Positions 17,860 through 26,155 of a stretch of DNA of 64,000 nt are shown piece by piece. Under the pieces are notes generated by a model. It did no database searches. It saw only the letters and a list, made by a program, of their open reading frames with translations, and had not been told where the DNA came from. A program made the position numbers and the translations under genes. Source of the DNA: Natrialba swarupiae (GTDB lineage: Archaea > Halobacteriota > Halobacteria > Halobacteriales > Natrialbaceae). How positions within the stretch are numbered: position 1 is the stretch's first letter; every line of letters starts with the position of its first letter. The DNA lies in the NCBI RefSeq assembly GCF_008245225.1, contig NZ_VTAW01000017.1, forward strand, positions 23,150-87,149. The letters are read 5' to 3'.

Positions 17860-19560
17860 ATGTTCGACCAGGACGACCTCGAGGGAATCCGCGGAGCGCG
17901 CAAGCGGTGGAAAGAAGAGACGCTCGAGCCGTTTCTCGAGGCCCACGGCGAACGCCGCGACCGGTTCGCGACGGTGTCGAATCACGAGGTCGACCGGCTC
18001 TACACGCCGGAAGACGTCGCGGACATGGAGTACGAGGAAGACCTCGGATTCCCCGGCGAACCGCCGTACACGCGAGGGCCGTACCCGACGATGTACCGCG
18101 GTCGGACGTGGACGATGCGTCAGTTCGCCGGCTTTGGCACCGCCGAGGAGACGAACGAGCGGTTTCACTACCTCATCGAGCAGGGCCAGACGGGGCTCTC
18201 GACGGCGTTCGACATGCCGTCGCTGATGGGGATCGACTCCGACCACGCGATGAGCGAGGGCGAAGTCGGCACGGAGGGCGTCGCCGTCGACACCCTCCGG
18301 GATATGGAGATCCTCTTCGACGGCATCGACCTCGGCGAAGTGTCGACGTCGTTTACGATCAACCCCTCCGCACCGGTGATCTACGCGATGTACGTCGCAC
18401 TCGCCGACCGGCAGGGCGTTCCCCGCGAGGAGATCCGCGGCACCCTCCAGAACGACATGTTAAAGGAGTTCATCGCCCAGAAGGAGTGGGTGATCCCCCC
18501 AGAACCGTCCCTCGAGGTCGTCACCGACACGATCGAGTTCGCCGTCGACGAGACACCGACGTTTCACCCGATCTCGATCTCGGGCTATCACATCCGGGAA
18601 GCCGGCTCGACCGCCGCCCAGGAGGCCGCGTTCACGCTCGCCGACGGCTTCGCGTACGTCGAGGACTGCCTCGAGCGCGGGCTGGACGTCGACGACTTTG
18701 CACCGCTTCTCTCCTTTTTCTTCAACGCCCACAACTCCATCTTCGAGGAGATCGCGAAGTTTCGTGCGACTCGACGGGTCTACGCCCGCGTGATGGCCGA
18801 CCGATACGGCGCATCGAAGCCGCAATCGCGACGACTGAAATTCCACACACAAACCGCCGGCCAGTCGCTGACCGCCCAGCAACCCTTGAACAACATCGTC
18901 CGAACCACCGTTCAGGCGCTGGCCGGTGTCTTCGGTGGCACCCAGTCACTGCATACGAACAGTTTCGACGAGGCGCTGGCGCTCCCGACGGAGAAGGCGG
19001 TCCGCGTCGCGCTACGGACTCAGCAGATCATCGCCGAGGAGTCCGGTGCGGCCGATATCGTCGACCCGATGGGCGGAAGCTACGCGATCGAGGCGCTCAC
19101 CGAGGAGATGGATACGAAGATTATGGCCTATCTCGAGGAGATCGAGGAGGTGGGCGACGGTTCGATTCGCGACGGCGTCCTGGTGGGTATCGAACAGGGC
19201 TACTTCCACCGCGAGATCCAGGACGCGAGCTACGAGTACCAGCGGCGGGTCGAACGCGGCGAGGAGGTCGTCGTCGGCGTCAACGAGTACACGATCGACG
19301 AGGATACTGCCCCGGAGATCCACCAAGTCGACGAGACGACTCGCGACCGCCAGCTCGAGCGTCTCGAACGCGTCAAAGCCGAACGCGACGATGCGGCGGT
19401 CGAGGATACCCTCGAAGCGTTATCAGACACGATCGAGGCGGGAGAGAACGTCATGCCGCCGATCGTCGACGCGGTGAAGGCGTATGCGACGATGGGCGAG
19501 ATCATGCAGGTACTCGAGGACCACCACGGATCGTACCAGGAGACGGCCAGCCCGGTCTAA
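17860..19560 (+). CDS. Methylmalonyl-CoA mutase large (catalytic) subunit
   Basis: 566 residues, matching the separate archaeal large subunit without the B12-binding domain. Key regions are 'RTWTMRQFAGFGTAEETNERF', 'GLSTAFDMPSLMG' (substrate region), 'SGYHIREAGSTAAQEAAF', and 'SLHTNSFDEALALPTEKAV'. It interconverts methylmalonyl-CoA and succinyl-CoA with coenzyme B12 supplied by a separate small subunit. No small subunit, epimerase or G-protein chaperone gene lies next to it here, so the partner must be encoded elsewhere. It follows the acyl-CoA dehydrogenase by 124 bases on the same strand. Confidence 0.93.
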   Translation: MFDQDDLEGIRGARKRWKEETLEPFLEAHGERRDRFATVSNHEVDRLYTPEDVADMEYEEDLGFPGEPPYTRGPYPTMYRGRTWTMRQFAGFGTAEETNERFHYLIEQGQTGLSTAFDMPSLMGIDSDHAMSEGEVGTEGVAVDTLRDMEILFDGIDLGEVSTSFTINPSAPVIYAMYVALADRQGVPREEIRGTLQNDMLKEFIAQKEWVIPPEPSLEVVTDTIEFAVDETPTFHPISISGYHIREAGSTAAQEAAFTLADGFAYVEDCLERGLDVDDFAPLLSFFFNAHNSIFEEIAKFRATRRVYARVMADRYGASKPQSRRLKFHTQTAGQSLTAQQPLNNIVRTTVQALAGVFGGTQSLHTNSFDEALALPTEKAVRVALRTQQIIAEESGAADIVDPMGGSYAIEALTEEMDTKIMAYLEEIEEVGDGSIRDGVLVGIEQGYFHREIQDASYEYQRRVERGEEVVVGVNEYTIDEDTAPEIHQVDETTRDRQLERLERVKAERDDAAVEDTLEALSDTIEAGENVMPPIVDAVKAYATMGEIMQVLEDHHGSYQETASPV

Positions 19561-19570
19561 CGTTTTGCTG

Positions 19571-19591
19571 TTGGGCCAAACGTATGCCCAA
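19571..19591 (+). promoter_or_regulatory. Short inverted repeat (possible terminator or operator)
   Basis: TTGGGC and GCCCAA form a perfect six-base inverted repeat around a nine-base spacer, ten bases after the mutase stop and about 32 before the next start. A TATA-like 'AATGTATATC' follows at once. It could end the mutase transcript or control the lipoprotein gene. Confidence 0.35.
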
Positions 19592-19623
19592 ATGTATATC
19601 ACGTCTCTCTGTGGAGACATATC

Positions 19624-20241
19624 ATGGATAGACGATCACTTCTCGTAGAAACGGCCGTGGTGCTCCCGGTCGTCGGTGCGTTGGCCGGCTGTCTCGACGA
19701 CGAGGGCACGGGGAACGACGCTCGTGACGACGAACCCGGTGTTGACGAACCAGAAAACGCCGAAACAGTACCGGAGACGGCATCCGACGACGAACCGGTC
19801 GACACCGTGGATACCGAGAGCGAAGAGACCAGCGACGGTTCGACGAGCGCCGACGATTCGGCGAACGAGTACGACCTCGAGCCGCCGGATCCGGAGACAG
19901 CGACCATCGATCTCTTGCCGGATACCGACGAGTGGCCACTCCAGGAAACGAACGACGTCTCGGTCGCCTATCTCGAGGCAAACGAAGGAACCGAAGGCCG
20001 GTATCTGGCCGGCGACGACGACTACTCCTTTCACGTCCTCCGCCACGACGACCCATCGACAGCGGAGTATACCGCGAACTCGACGTACGGAAACTATCAG
20101 ATGTCGTTTGGCTTCGGCGTCTTCACCTTCGCGATGTTGGGTTCGGACGGAGAGACCGCACACGACCTCCTGATCGCCTCCCCCGGCCTGGACCGGGAGG
20201 TCGTCGAAGGCGAAGTGCCACTCGCCTCCGCGCCGCCTTGA
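19624..20241 (+). CDS. Haloarchaeal lipoprotein, unknown function
   Basis: 205 residues. The N-terminus has an Arg pair ('MDRRSLLVETAVV') and a hydrophobic stretch ending in a lipobox ('GALAGCLDDE', Cys 23), indicating Tat export and lipid anchoring. Residues about 25-90 are a disordered Asp/Glu/Ser/Thr linker. The remaining ~110 residues form a small globular domain ('PLQETNDVSVAYLEANEGTE', 'YSFHVLRHDDP', 'QMSFGFGVFTFAMLG') of no family I recognise. It is a cell-surface protein; nothing nearby suggests a partner. Confidence 0.75.
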   Translation: MDRRSLLVETAVVLPVVGALAGCLDDEGTGNDARDDEPGVDEPENAETVPETASDDEPVDTVDTESEETSDGSTSADDSANEYDLEPPDPETATIDLLPDTDEWPLQETNDVSVAYLEANEGTEGRYLAGDDDYSFHVLRHDDPSTAEYTANSTYGNYQMSFGFGVFTFAMLGSDGETAHDLLIASPGLDREVVEGEVPLASAPP

Positions 20242-20353
20242 AAATCTCCGGTATTTTGTCGAAGACCGGCACACTGGAGAGACGGGCGATGGCTATCCGC
20301 TTACTTACCGCAACGGCAACTTTTTCAGTTGTGCTGGATAGATCGAAGACGAA

Positions 20354-21142
20354 ATGGACCTTCAGATCGACGGAAACGCGGCACTGGTAACGGCATCCTC
20401 GAGCGGACTCGGAAAGGCATCGGCGACGGCGCTCGCCCGCGAAGGGGTAGACGTCGTGATCAACGGACGGGACGAGGATCGGCTCGCAGCGGCGAGAGAC
20501 GAGATCGCGGACGTCGCGACGGGCGAAGTGATCGCACAGCAGGGAGACCTCACCGACGAAGACGAGATCGCGGCGCTCGTCGAGACGACCGTCGGCGAGT
20601 TCGGCGGACTCGACCACCTCGTGACGAGCGCCGGCGGACCGCCGTCGGGACCGTTTCTCGAGACCGACGACGAGGATTGGTATGCAGCATACGATCTGCT
20701 CGTGATGAGCGTCGTTCGTCTCGCACGCGAAGCCGAACCCCACCTGCAGGAGGGAGAGGGCGGTACGATCGTCAACATCACCTCCCGGAGTGTAAAAGAG
20801 GCGATCGACAGCCTCGTGTTGTCGAACTCGGTTCGGATGAGCGTCATCGGCCTCGAGAAGACGCTCTCTCAGGAGTTCGCACCCGACGTGCGCGCAAACG
20901 CCGTCCTCCCTGGGCCGCACGAAACCGCACGGATCGAGGAACTCGTCGAGCAGGGTGTCGAGCGCGGCGAGCACGACTCCTACGAACAGGGGATCGAAGA
21001 CGTCGCGGACAATCCGCTGGAACGGGTCGGCGATCCGATGGAACTGGGCGATACCGTCGCTTTCCTCTCCTCGCCCCGATCGGGATTCATCAACGGACAG
21101 AGCATCGTAATCGACGGCGGAACGACGGGGGCGAACCTATGA
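20354..21142 (+). CDS. SDR-family oxidoreductase with non-canonical active site
   Basis: 262 residues with SDR architecture: a cofactor loop 'VTASSSGLGKASA' near residue 12, 'LVTSAGGPPSG' near residue 90 (the NNAG-equivalent), and the strand 'IVNITSRSV' near residue 140. The usual catalytic YxxxK is missing: the aligned segment reads 'SLVLSNSVRMSVIGLEK', without the Tyr and with Arg in place of Lys. A known SDR subgroup close to 3-oxoacyl reductases has this change. It is 28 bases upstream of a fumarylacetoacetase-family gene, so the two probably form an operon for a ring or keto-acid degradation step (inference). Confidence 0.88.
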   Translation: MDLQIDGNAALVTASSSGLGKASATALAREGVDVVINGRDEDRLAAARDEIADVATGEVIAQQGDLTDEDEIAALVETTVGEFGGLDHLVTSAGGPPSGPFLETDDEDWYAAYDLLVMSVVRLAREAEPHLQEGEGGTIVNITSRSVKEAIDSLVLSNSVRMSVIGLEKTLSQEFAPDVRANAVLPGPHETARIEELVEQGVERGEHDSYEQGIEDVADNPLERVGDPMELGDTVAFLSSPRSGFINGQSIVIDGGTTGANL

Positions 21143-21170
21143 GTGGGTTCGTATCGCCCGGTAGAGACCG

Positions 21171-21992
21171 ATGAAGTACCTCGCTCGCACCCTCGAGGGG
21201 CGTCCACTACTCGGGAGCGAGGACGGCTTCGTCCCGCTTTCTGCTGCGGATCCGGATCTCACCACGGCCATAGAGGCACTTTCGCGCGCGGCCGACGGTG
21301 GACTCCCCGATGTCGCCGACGCCCCGGCGGAGCCGGTCGACCGGGAGTCCATCCAGTTCGGCCCGCCGCTGGCCGAGTTCGGCAAACTCTGGGGGATCGG
21401 CCTCAACTACGCCGAACACGCCGGGGATCTCGACGAGGCACGGCCGGATGCACCCGCGAGTTTCTTCAAGCCGACGAGCGCCATCACCGGTCCGGGTGGC
21501 CCGATACGGCTCCCGCCAGTCGAACGGACCGACCGTGTCACGGCGGAGGCCGAACTCGCCGTCGTAATCGGTCGAACGTGTCGGGATCTCGATGATGGTG
21601 CGGTCGACGACGTAATCGCCGGCTACCTTCCCGTCCTCGATATGACCGCCGAGGACGTCCTCCAGCGAAACCCGCGCTTTCTGACGCGCGCGAAGAGCTT
21701 CGATTCGTTTCTCGTCGTCGGGTCGGCCATCGCCGTCCCCGAAACACCGCTCGCGCTCGAGGAGTTGTCGGTCAAGACGGTCGTCAACGAACGGGTCGTG
21801 GCGGAAAACCGGATCGAGAACATGCTGTTCCCGCCGCGTGAACTGGTCGCGTTTCACTCCGGCGTCGCCACGCTCGAACCCGGTGACGTGTTCAGTACGG
21901 GGACGCCTGGTGCCGAACCGATCGAACCCGGCGACCACGCACGAGCGGCGGTCGAAACGATCGGTTCGGTCGAGGCACCGGTCGTTCGGTGA
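21171..21992 (+). CDS. Fumarylacetoacetate hydrolase family protein
   Basis: 273 residues. The FAH catalytic domain starts near residue 68 with 'WGIGLNYAEHA' and contains 'PASFFKPTSAITGPGGPI', the metal-binding acidic pair in 'TAEAELAVVIG', and 'YLPVLDMTAEDV' with the conserved Asp. The 'SFDSFLVVGSAI' and 'GDVFSTGTPGAEP' segments complete the fold. Members cleave C-C bonds or hydrate or decarboxylate keto acids (acylpyruvates, 2-keto-3-deoxy acids) using Mg or Mn. With the SDR gene upstream it probably acts on a small keto acid. It ends six bases from the stop codon of a convergent membrane-protein gene. Confidence 0.9.
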   Translation: MKYLARTLEGRPLLGSEDGFVPLSAADPDLTTAIEALSRAADGGLPDVADAPAEPVDRESIQFGPPLAEFGKLWGIGLNYAEHAGDLDEARPDAPASFFKPTSAITGPGGPIRLPPVERTDRVTAEAELAVVIGRTCRDLDDGAVDDVIAGYLPVLDMTAEDVLQRNPRFLTRAKSFDSFLVVGSAIAVPETPLALEELSVKTVVNERVVAENRIENMLFPPRELVAFHSGVATLEPGDVFSTGTPGAEPIEPGDHARAAVETIGSVEAPVVR

Positions 21993-21998
21993 CGAAGG

Positions 21999-22562
21999 TC
22001 ACGCCGCCGCTTGAATTTCGAATATCTCCTCGTACAGACTCGCGGCGAGGTGATCGAGATCTGCCTCGGCCTCGCTTGCGTCCATGGAGTCGCCGACCCC
22101 CTGCCACTCGACGGAGAGGCGAGCGATCGGAACGAGCGCGACCCCGCCGACCGTGACGGTGCCGTTCGGTGTCCGAACCGTCCACTCGGTTCGCATCCCC
22201 TCGGAGGACCGCGTTACGTCCTCGATCTCCGCACCAGAACTGGCCCACCGTTCGACGAGGCCATCGGTGATCCGGCGGAGCTTTCGTTCGCCGAGAACGT
22301 GGACGACGACGCCGATCGCCGCGAGGACGCCGAACGCCGCGACGGCGAACGCGACTCCACCGTACGGGACGTTCAACGACGCCGCGAGCGCGGCGGTGAC
22401 CCCGACGAAGCCGAGAATTCGACTGTCGAAGGCGTTCGGGACCGTCCCGTTCCAGCCCGTCTCCCTGGCGGGTTGCTCCAATTGCATTCTCACTCGGGCC
22501 TCGGGACGGGACGCCGGTAGTTGTTCACCTGTCCAGGTGTGGACTTTATCCCGTACCGTCAC
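21999..22562 (-). CDS. Two-helix membrane protein, unknown function, coupled to E1-alpha
   Basis: 187 residues with a GTG start at 22562 overlapping the stop of the upstream E1-alpha gene by GTGA, which implies translational coupling. Residues about 47-90 hold two adjacent hydrophobic helices ('ILGFVGVTAALAAS', 'VAFAVAAFGVLAAIGVVVHV'). The rest is a soluble domain with beta strands ('MRTEWTVRTPNGTVTVGGVA', 'IARLSVEWQGVGD'). I do not recognise the family. Coupling to a dehydrogenase subunit is unusual and may be only operon packing. Confidence 0.7.
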   Translation of the reverse strand: MTVRDKVHTWTGEQLPASRPEARVRMQLEQPARETGWNGTVPNAFDSRILGFVGVTAALAASLNVPYGGVAFAVAAFGVLAAIGVVVHVLGERKLRRITDGLVERWASSGAEIEDVTRSSEGMRTEWTVRTPNGTVTVGGVALVPIARLSVEWQGVGDSMDASEAEADLDHLAASLYEEIFEIQAAA

Positions 22563-23713
22563 TCGTACTCGAGCAGTTCATCGTCGCCGTGTCTCGATCG
22601 CAGTTCTTCGAGATACGCTCGTTGTTCCTCGAGTCTGGCGGTCGGTTCCTCGTACGTGTACTCGAACATCTCCCGTGGATCGGCTTCGGCGGTCTCTGCT
22701 CGGTCGATCACGGACGCCAGCGTCTCTTCGATTTCGGCTTCGATCTCCTCGATCAGTTCGTCATCGAGGATCCAGCGGTCCCGCAGATACGATTCGAATC
22801 TGGTGATCGGATCGCGCTCGCGCCACTCTTCGACTTCGGCTTCGTCACGGTAGACGGACGGATCGTCCGCCGTCGTGTGTGCGCCAAATCGGTACTGAAC
22901 TGCCTCGATTAGCGTCGGCCGGAGCCGATCGGTGTCCGGATCGATCGCTTTCGTCCGGGCCACGTTCGTGACGACGTACGTCGCGAGCGGGTCCATCCCG
23001 TCGACCTGAACGCCGTCGAACCCGTACGCGTCGGCCTTCTGGGCGAACGTCGCGCTCGCGGTCTGGCGCTCCTGTGGAACGGAGATCGCCCACTGGTTGT
23101 TGTTACAGAAGAAGATCGTCGGCGTATCGACGACGCCGGCAAAGTTCATCGCCTCGTGGAAATCACCCTCCGACGTCGCGCCGTCGCCGAAGTGGACGAC
23201 GGTGACGTTCTCCTGATCGTCGAGTTTTTCGGCCCACGACCAGCCGACGGCATGGGGAAGATGGCTCCCGATCGAAATGTTGAGTGGGAAGACACTTACG
23301 TCGGCGAGTGCGGCGTTTCCGTCCTCGTGACCCATCCAGTAGAGCAGATACTCCCACGGAAGGTCGCGAGCGACGACGGCTCCGTGTTCCCGGTACTGGT
23401 AGGAGATCGTATCGTCGGCCCCGAGGGCGTACGTCGATCCGATCTGGGACCCTTCCTGACCCGCAAGCGAGGCGTACGTCCCTATCCGGCCCTGTCGCTG
23501 GAGGCTGATAGCCCGCTCGTCGAAACGGCGGGCAAAGCGCATGTCACGATACATCGAACGCAACGTCTCCGGCTCGAGTTCGGGCTCGAGTTCCGGCGCG
23601 ACGACGTTTCCGTCGGCGTCGAGCACCCGAACCCTGTCGTCGGGTGCTCGATCGAAGAGATCGTCCTCGAGTACGTCCGGTGTCATATCTTCACTCTCGA
23701 ACTCGTTCCACAT
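22559..23713 (-). CDS. Thiamine-dependent 2-oxoacid dehydrogenase E1 component, alpha subunit
   Basis: 384 residues from the ATG at 23713 (alternatives at 23746 and 23686). The thiamine diphosphate motif is clear: 'GDGATSEGDFHEAMNFAG' through 'FFCNNNQWAIS'. Other family features are 'RFARRFDERAISLQRQGRIG', 'GQEGSQIGSTYAL', and the active-site loop 'YRFGAHTTADDPSVYR'. It decarboxylates pyruvate or branched-chain 2-oxoacids as half of E1. Unusually, no E1-beta, E2 or E3 gene follows; the next gene is a membrane protein. It is therefore an orphan alpha subunit or depends on subunits encoded elsewhere. Confidence 0.93.
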   Translation of the reverse strand: MWNEFESEDMTPDVLEDDLFDRAPDDRVRVLDADGNVVAPELEPELEPETLRSMYRDMRFARRFDERAISLQRQGRIGTYASLAGQEGSQIGSTYALGADDTISYQYREHGAVVARDLPWEYLLYWMGHEDGNAALADVSVFPLNISIGSHLPHAVGWSWAEKLDDQENVTVVHFGDGATSEGDFHEAMNFAGVVDTPTIFFCNNNQWAISVPQERQTASATFAQKADAYGFDGVQVDGMDPLATYVVTNVARTKAIDPDTDRLRPTLIEAVQYRFGAHTTADDPSVYRDEAEVEEWRERDPITRFESYLRDRWILDDELIEEIEAEIEETLASVIDRAETAEADPREMFEYTYEEPTARLEEQRAYLEELRSRHGDDELLEYE

Positions 23714-24103
23714 AACAGTAGCTGTGCATGTACTACGGACGTTCAAATAGATAGATTATCAAACATTACTACGGTAGTATTAAAATCATGCCATTTCTGA
23801 CGCACGGTGGAGGAGCGAGAAGAAAACAGCCATTATAAACCTCAAAACACCATATTTACGGATTCTTGGCGGTAATAACAGACTTGTTACCAGCGACCCA
23901 GTATTTAAATACACCGCCGCATAGATGCCTATACGGCCAATTTTATCCTCTCGCGGAATAATTGCGTCTTATAACCAAAATACTACAGACATGTATGTGA
24001 ATCTGATTACTAGTGGTCAACGAGACGACCGTCTCACGGTCGAACGGTTTGCCAGAAGGATCGTGATCCAAAGATTTAGTATATATTACGAATTCGTACC
24101 TGT
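23714..24103. other. AT-rich divergent promoter region between E1-alpha and thuA
   Basis: No gene is supported. AT-rich stretches on both sides provide TATA-like elements: 'TTTAGTATATATTAC' at about 24075-24089 precedes the ThuA ATG, and 'ATCTATCTATTTG' lies on the minus strand before E1-alpha. A symmetric site lies at 24026-24042. Confidence 0.5.
24026..24042 (+). promoter_or_regulatory. 17-bp inverted repeat upstream of the ThuA gene
   Basis: CGACCGT and ACGGTCG are perfect complements around a three-base CTC spacer. The site lies about 35 bases before the TATA-like stretch of the ThuA gene, a place suited to an activator or repressor dimer. No regulator can be named. Confidence 0.4.
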
Positions 24104-24760
24104 ATGGCCACGAACGCGCTGTTGATCGGGGAACGCACCTTTCCATTTCACGCCATCGACGAGAAGGGTGACGAACTGGTCGATGCAGTCGGCGACGCCG
24201 CGGACGTAGAGATCACGACGGACCGAGATGCACTCGAGTCACTCGACGACTACGACGTCCTGATCGATTACATGACCGACAGCGAGTTGACCACCGAACA
24301 GATCGATGGACTGGTTTCGTTCGTCCGGAACGGTGGCGCATACGTCGGCGTCCACTGTGCGGCCGATCTAACGAGTACGGTCCCCTCAGACCCCGAGGAC
24401 GTCGTGGACACGCGACCGGAACCCGATCCACGCCATCGCTCGTTACTCGGCGGGGAGTTTCTCGACCATCCGGCCCAGAGCGAGTTTCACGTGGAGGCTG
24501 TCTCCGATCATCCGGTTACAGCCGGCGTCGATTCCTTCGACGTCTACGACGAACCGTACCAGGTCGACGTCGACGCCACCGTCGACGTGCTCGCGCGTAT
24601 GGAACACTCTGAGTTAAAGAACTACCCCGTCGCCTGGGTTCGGACCGACGGAGACGGCCGCGTCTGCTACATCTCACTCGGACATACGGACGAATCGCTT
24701 CGCAGTTCCGGCTTTCGACAGCTTCTGCGCAACGCGATTACGTGGGCGACCGACGGCTAA
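24104..24760 (+). CDS. ThuA domain-containing protein
   Basis: 218 residues covering one ThuA domain, a class I glutamine-amidotransferase-like fold. Visible features are 'NALLIGERTFPFHAIDEKG' at the start, 'YDVLIDYMTDSELTTEQ', 'VRNGGAYVGVHCAADL' near residue 82, 'LLGGEFLDHPAQSEFHVE', and 'YPVAWVRTDGDGRVCYISLGH'. ThuA proteins are found in trehalose, sucrose and other disaccharide operons; their biochemical role is unsettled, with links to 3-keto-sugar metabolism. It converges with the sugar ABC transporter ATPase gene and probably serves the same pathway. It is downstream of an inverted-repeat promoter. Confidence 0.88.
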   Translation: MATNALLIGERTFPFHAIDEKGDELVDAVGDAADVEITTDRDALESLDDYDVLIDYMTDSELTTEQIDGLVSFVRNGGAYVGVHCAADLTSTVPSDPEDVVDTRPEPDPRHRSLLGGEFLDHPAQSEFHVEAVSDHPVTAGVDSFDVYDEPYQVDVDATVDVLARMEHSELKNYPVAWVRTDGDGRVCYISLGHTDESLRSSGFRQLLRNAITWATDG

Positions 24761-24797
24761 CAGCGGCTCTCCGACACTCCACACCGCATGAAACCGG

Positions 24798-25949
24798 TCA
24801 CCGTTCGGGACTCGTTATTCGTTTTTCGGTCTCCTCGGCCGAATCCAGGTCTTTCGTTCGAAGCGAATCACCCGTCTCCGCGTCGAAGAGATACACGTTG
24901 TCGTCGTCGAATCCAAGCAGAATATCGTCCCCGGCCGAGAGTCGGTGCTGACTGTCGACACGTGCTCTGATCTCTGCGTCGCCGACCTGGGCGTAGACCA
25001 CGTTTTCGTCACCCATCGCCTCGACCACAGTTACCGTCACGTTGAACCCGCTTTCAGCGCCGACCACCAGATCCTCCGGTCGAATCCCGACGGTACACCG
25101 GTTCCGGTCGCCGAGGGCCTCCGCGATCGACGACGCCTCCGAATGATAGACGAAATCCGCGTCGCCGTTGAACGTCACTGTATCGCCGTCGCTCGAGACC
25201 GTCGCCTCGAGGAAGTTCATGCTCGGACTGCCGAGGAATCCAGCGACGAACTGGTTGGTCGGATTGCGGTAGACGTCCTCCGGCGGACCACACTGCTGGA
25301 GTTCGCCGTCGTTGAGGACGGCGACCCGATCGCTCATCGCCATCGCCTCGGTCTGGTCGTGGGTGACGTAGACCGAGGTGATCCCGAGTTGTTGCTGGAG
25401 TTCCATGATCTCCTTTCGCATGCTGTCTCGGAGTTTGGCGTCGAGATTCGAGAGCGGTTCGTCGAGTAAGAACACCGATGGCTCCCGAATGATCGCACGG
25501 CCGAGCGCCACACGTTGTTGTTGGCCTCCGGAGAGGTCACTCGGCTTCTTTGGAAGGAGATCCTCGATACCGAGCATTTCGGCCGTCTCTTCGACCATCG
25601 ATGCGATCTCGCTTTCGGGAATGTCCGTCGAGAGACGGAGTCCAAAGCCGATGTTGTCCCGAACGCTCATGTGGGGATACAGCGCGTAGTCCTGGAACAC
25701 CATCGCGATATCTCGGTCGCGAGCGCGCAGGTCAGTTACGTCTTCGTCTCCGAACTCGATCGTACCGGTGGTGACGTCCTCGAGACCGGCGATCATTCGC
25801 AACGTCGTCGTCTTCCCACAACCACTCGGTCCGACGAACACGAGAAACTCACCCTCCTGGATCTCGAGGTCCATGTCGTTGACGGCACAGATCTCGCCCC
25901 CCTCCGAATCGTAAATCTTGTTCACACTGTCAAGTTCGATCGACGTCAT
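24798..25949 (-). CDS. Carbohydrate ABC transporter ATPase (MalK/UgpC type)
   Basis: 383 residues. Walker A 'FVGPSGCGKTTTLRMIAGLE' is near residue 38, the Q-loop is 'MVFQDYALYPHMSV', signature 'LSGGQQQRVALGRAI' and Walker B 'VFLLDEPLSNLD' follow, and the H-loop is 'SVYVTHDQTEAM'. The C-terminal ~130 residues are the TOBE-type regulatory domain ('CTVGIRPEDLVV', 'YLFDAETGDSL'). This is the shared ATPase type of CUT1 sugar importers. It lies 206 bases downstream of the permease genes on the same strand, separated from them by a repeat element at 26023-26095. Confidence 0.95.
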   Translation of the reverse strand: MTSIELDSVNKIYDSEGGEICAVNDMDLEIQEGEFLVFVGPSGCGKTTTLRMIAGLEDVTTGTIEFGDEDVTDLRARDRDIAMVFQDYALYPHMSVRDNIGFGLRLSTDIPESEIASMVEETAEMLGIEDLLPKKPSDLSGGQQQRVALGRAIIREPSVFLLDEPLSNLDAKLRDSMRKEIMELQQQLGITSVYVTHDQTEAMAMSDRVAVLNDGELQQCGPPEDVYRNPTNQFVAGFLGSPSMNFLEATVSSDGDTVTFNGDADFVYHSEASSIAEALGDRNRCTVGIRPEDLVVGAESGFNVTVTVVEAMGDENVVYAQVGDAEIRARVDSQHRLSAGDDILLGFDDDNVYLFDAETGDSLRTKDLDSAEETEKRITSPER

Positions 25950-26022
25950 CTATACACACATCCAGTCTCCTGGATAATGAATATACCGGAGATCGACCGA
26001 ACGAATGCGGTGATCGGACCCT

Positions 26023-26095
26023 CATACGGATTGCCGTCCCGATTTCCCGGCACACGGGTCGCCGGTTGAAGCATTAGTGAACAAGAACCCGTATC
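26023..26095 (-). repeat. Intergenic repeat element, degenerate copy C
   Basis: The segment begins 'CATACGGATTGCCGTCCC' and ends 'CCCGTATC', the same kind of ends as the 83-bp elements at 37616 and 58512. Its left half matches the reverse complement of copy A better than copy A itself, so I place it on the minus strand. It is ten bases shorter and its right half has drifted. It sits between the permease and ATPase genes of one transporter. Confidence 0.5.
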
Positions 26096-26155
26096 ACTCC
26101 CCGCCCTGGGCGAGTCAGTTCGACGTCCAAAAAATCGTCCGGAGTCGCGTGTCCG

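Noticed and set aside
22541..23800. Plus-strand frames opposite E1-alpha
   Set aside because: They are shadows of the E1-alpha gene; the thiamine motif GDG...NN is on the minus strand.
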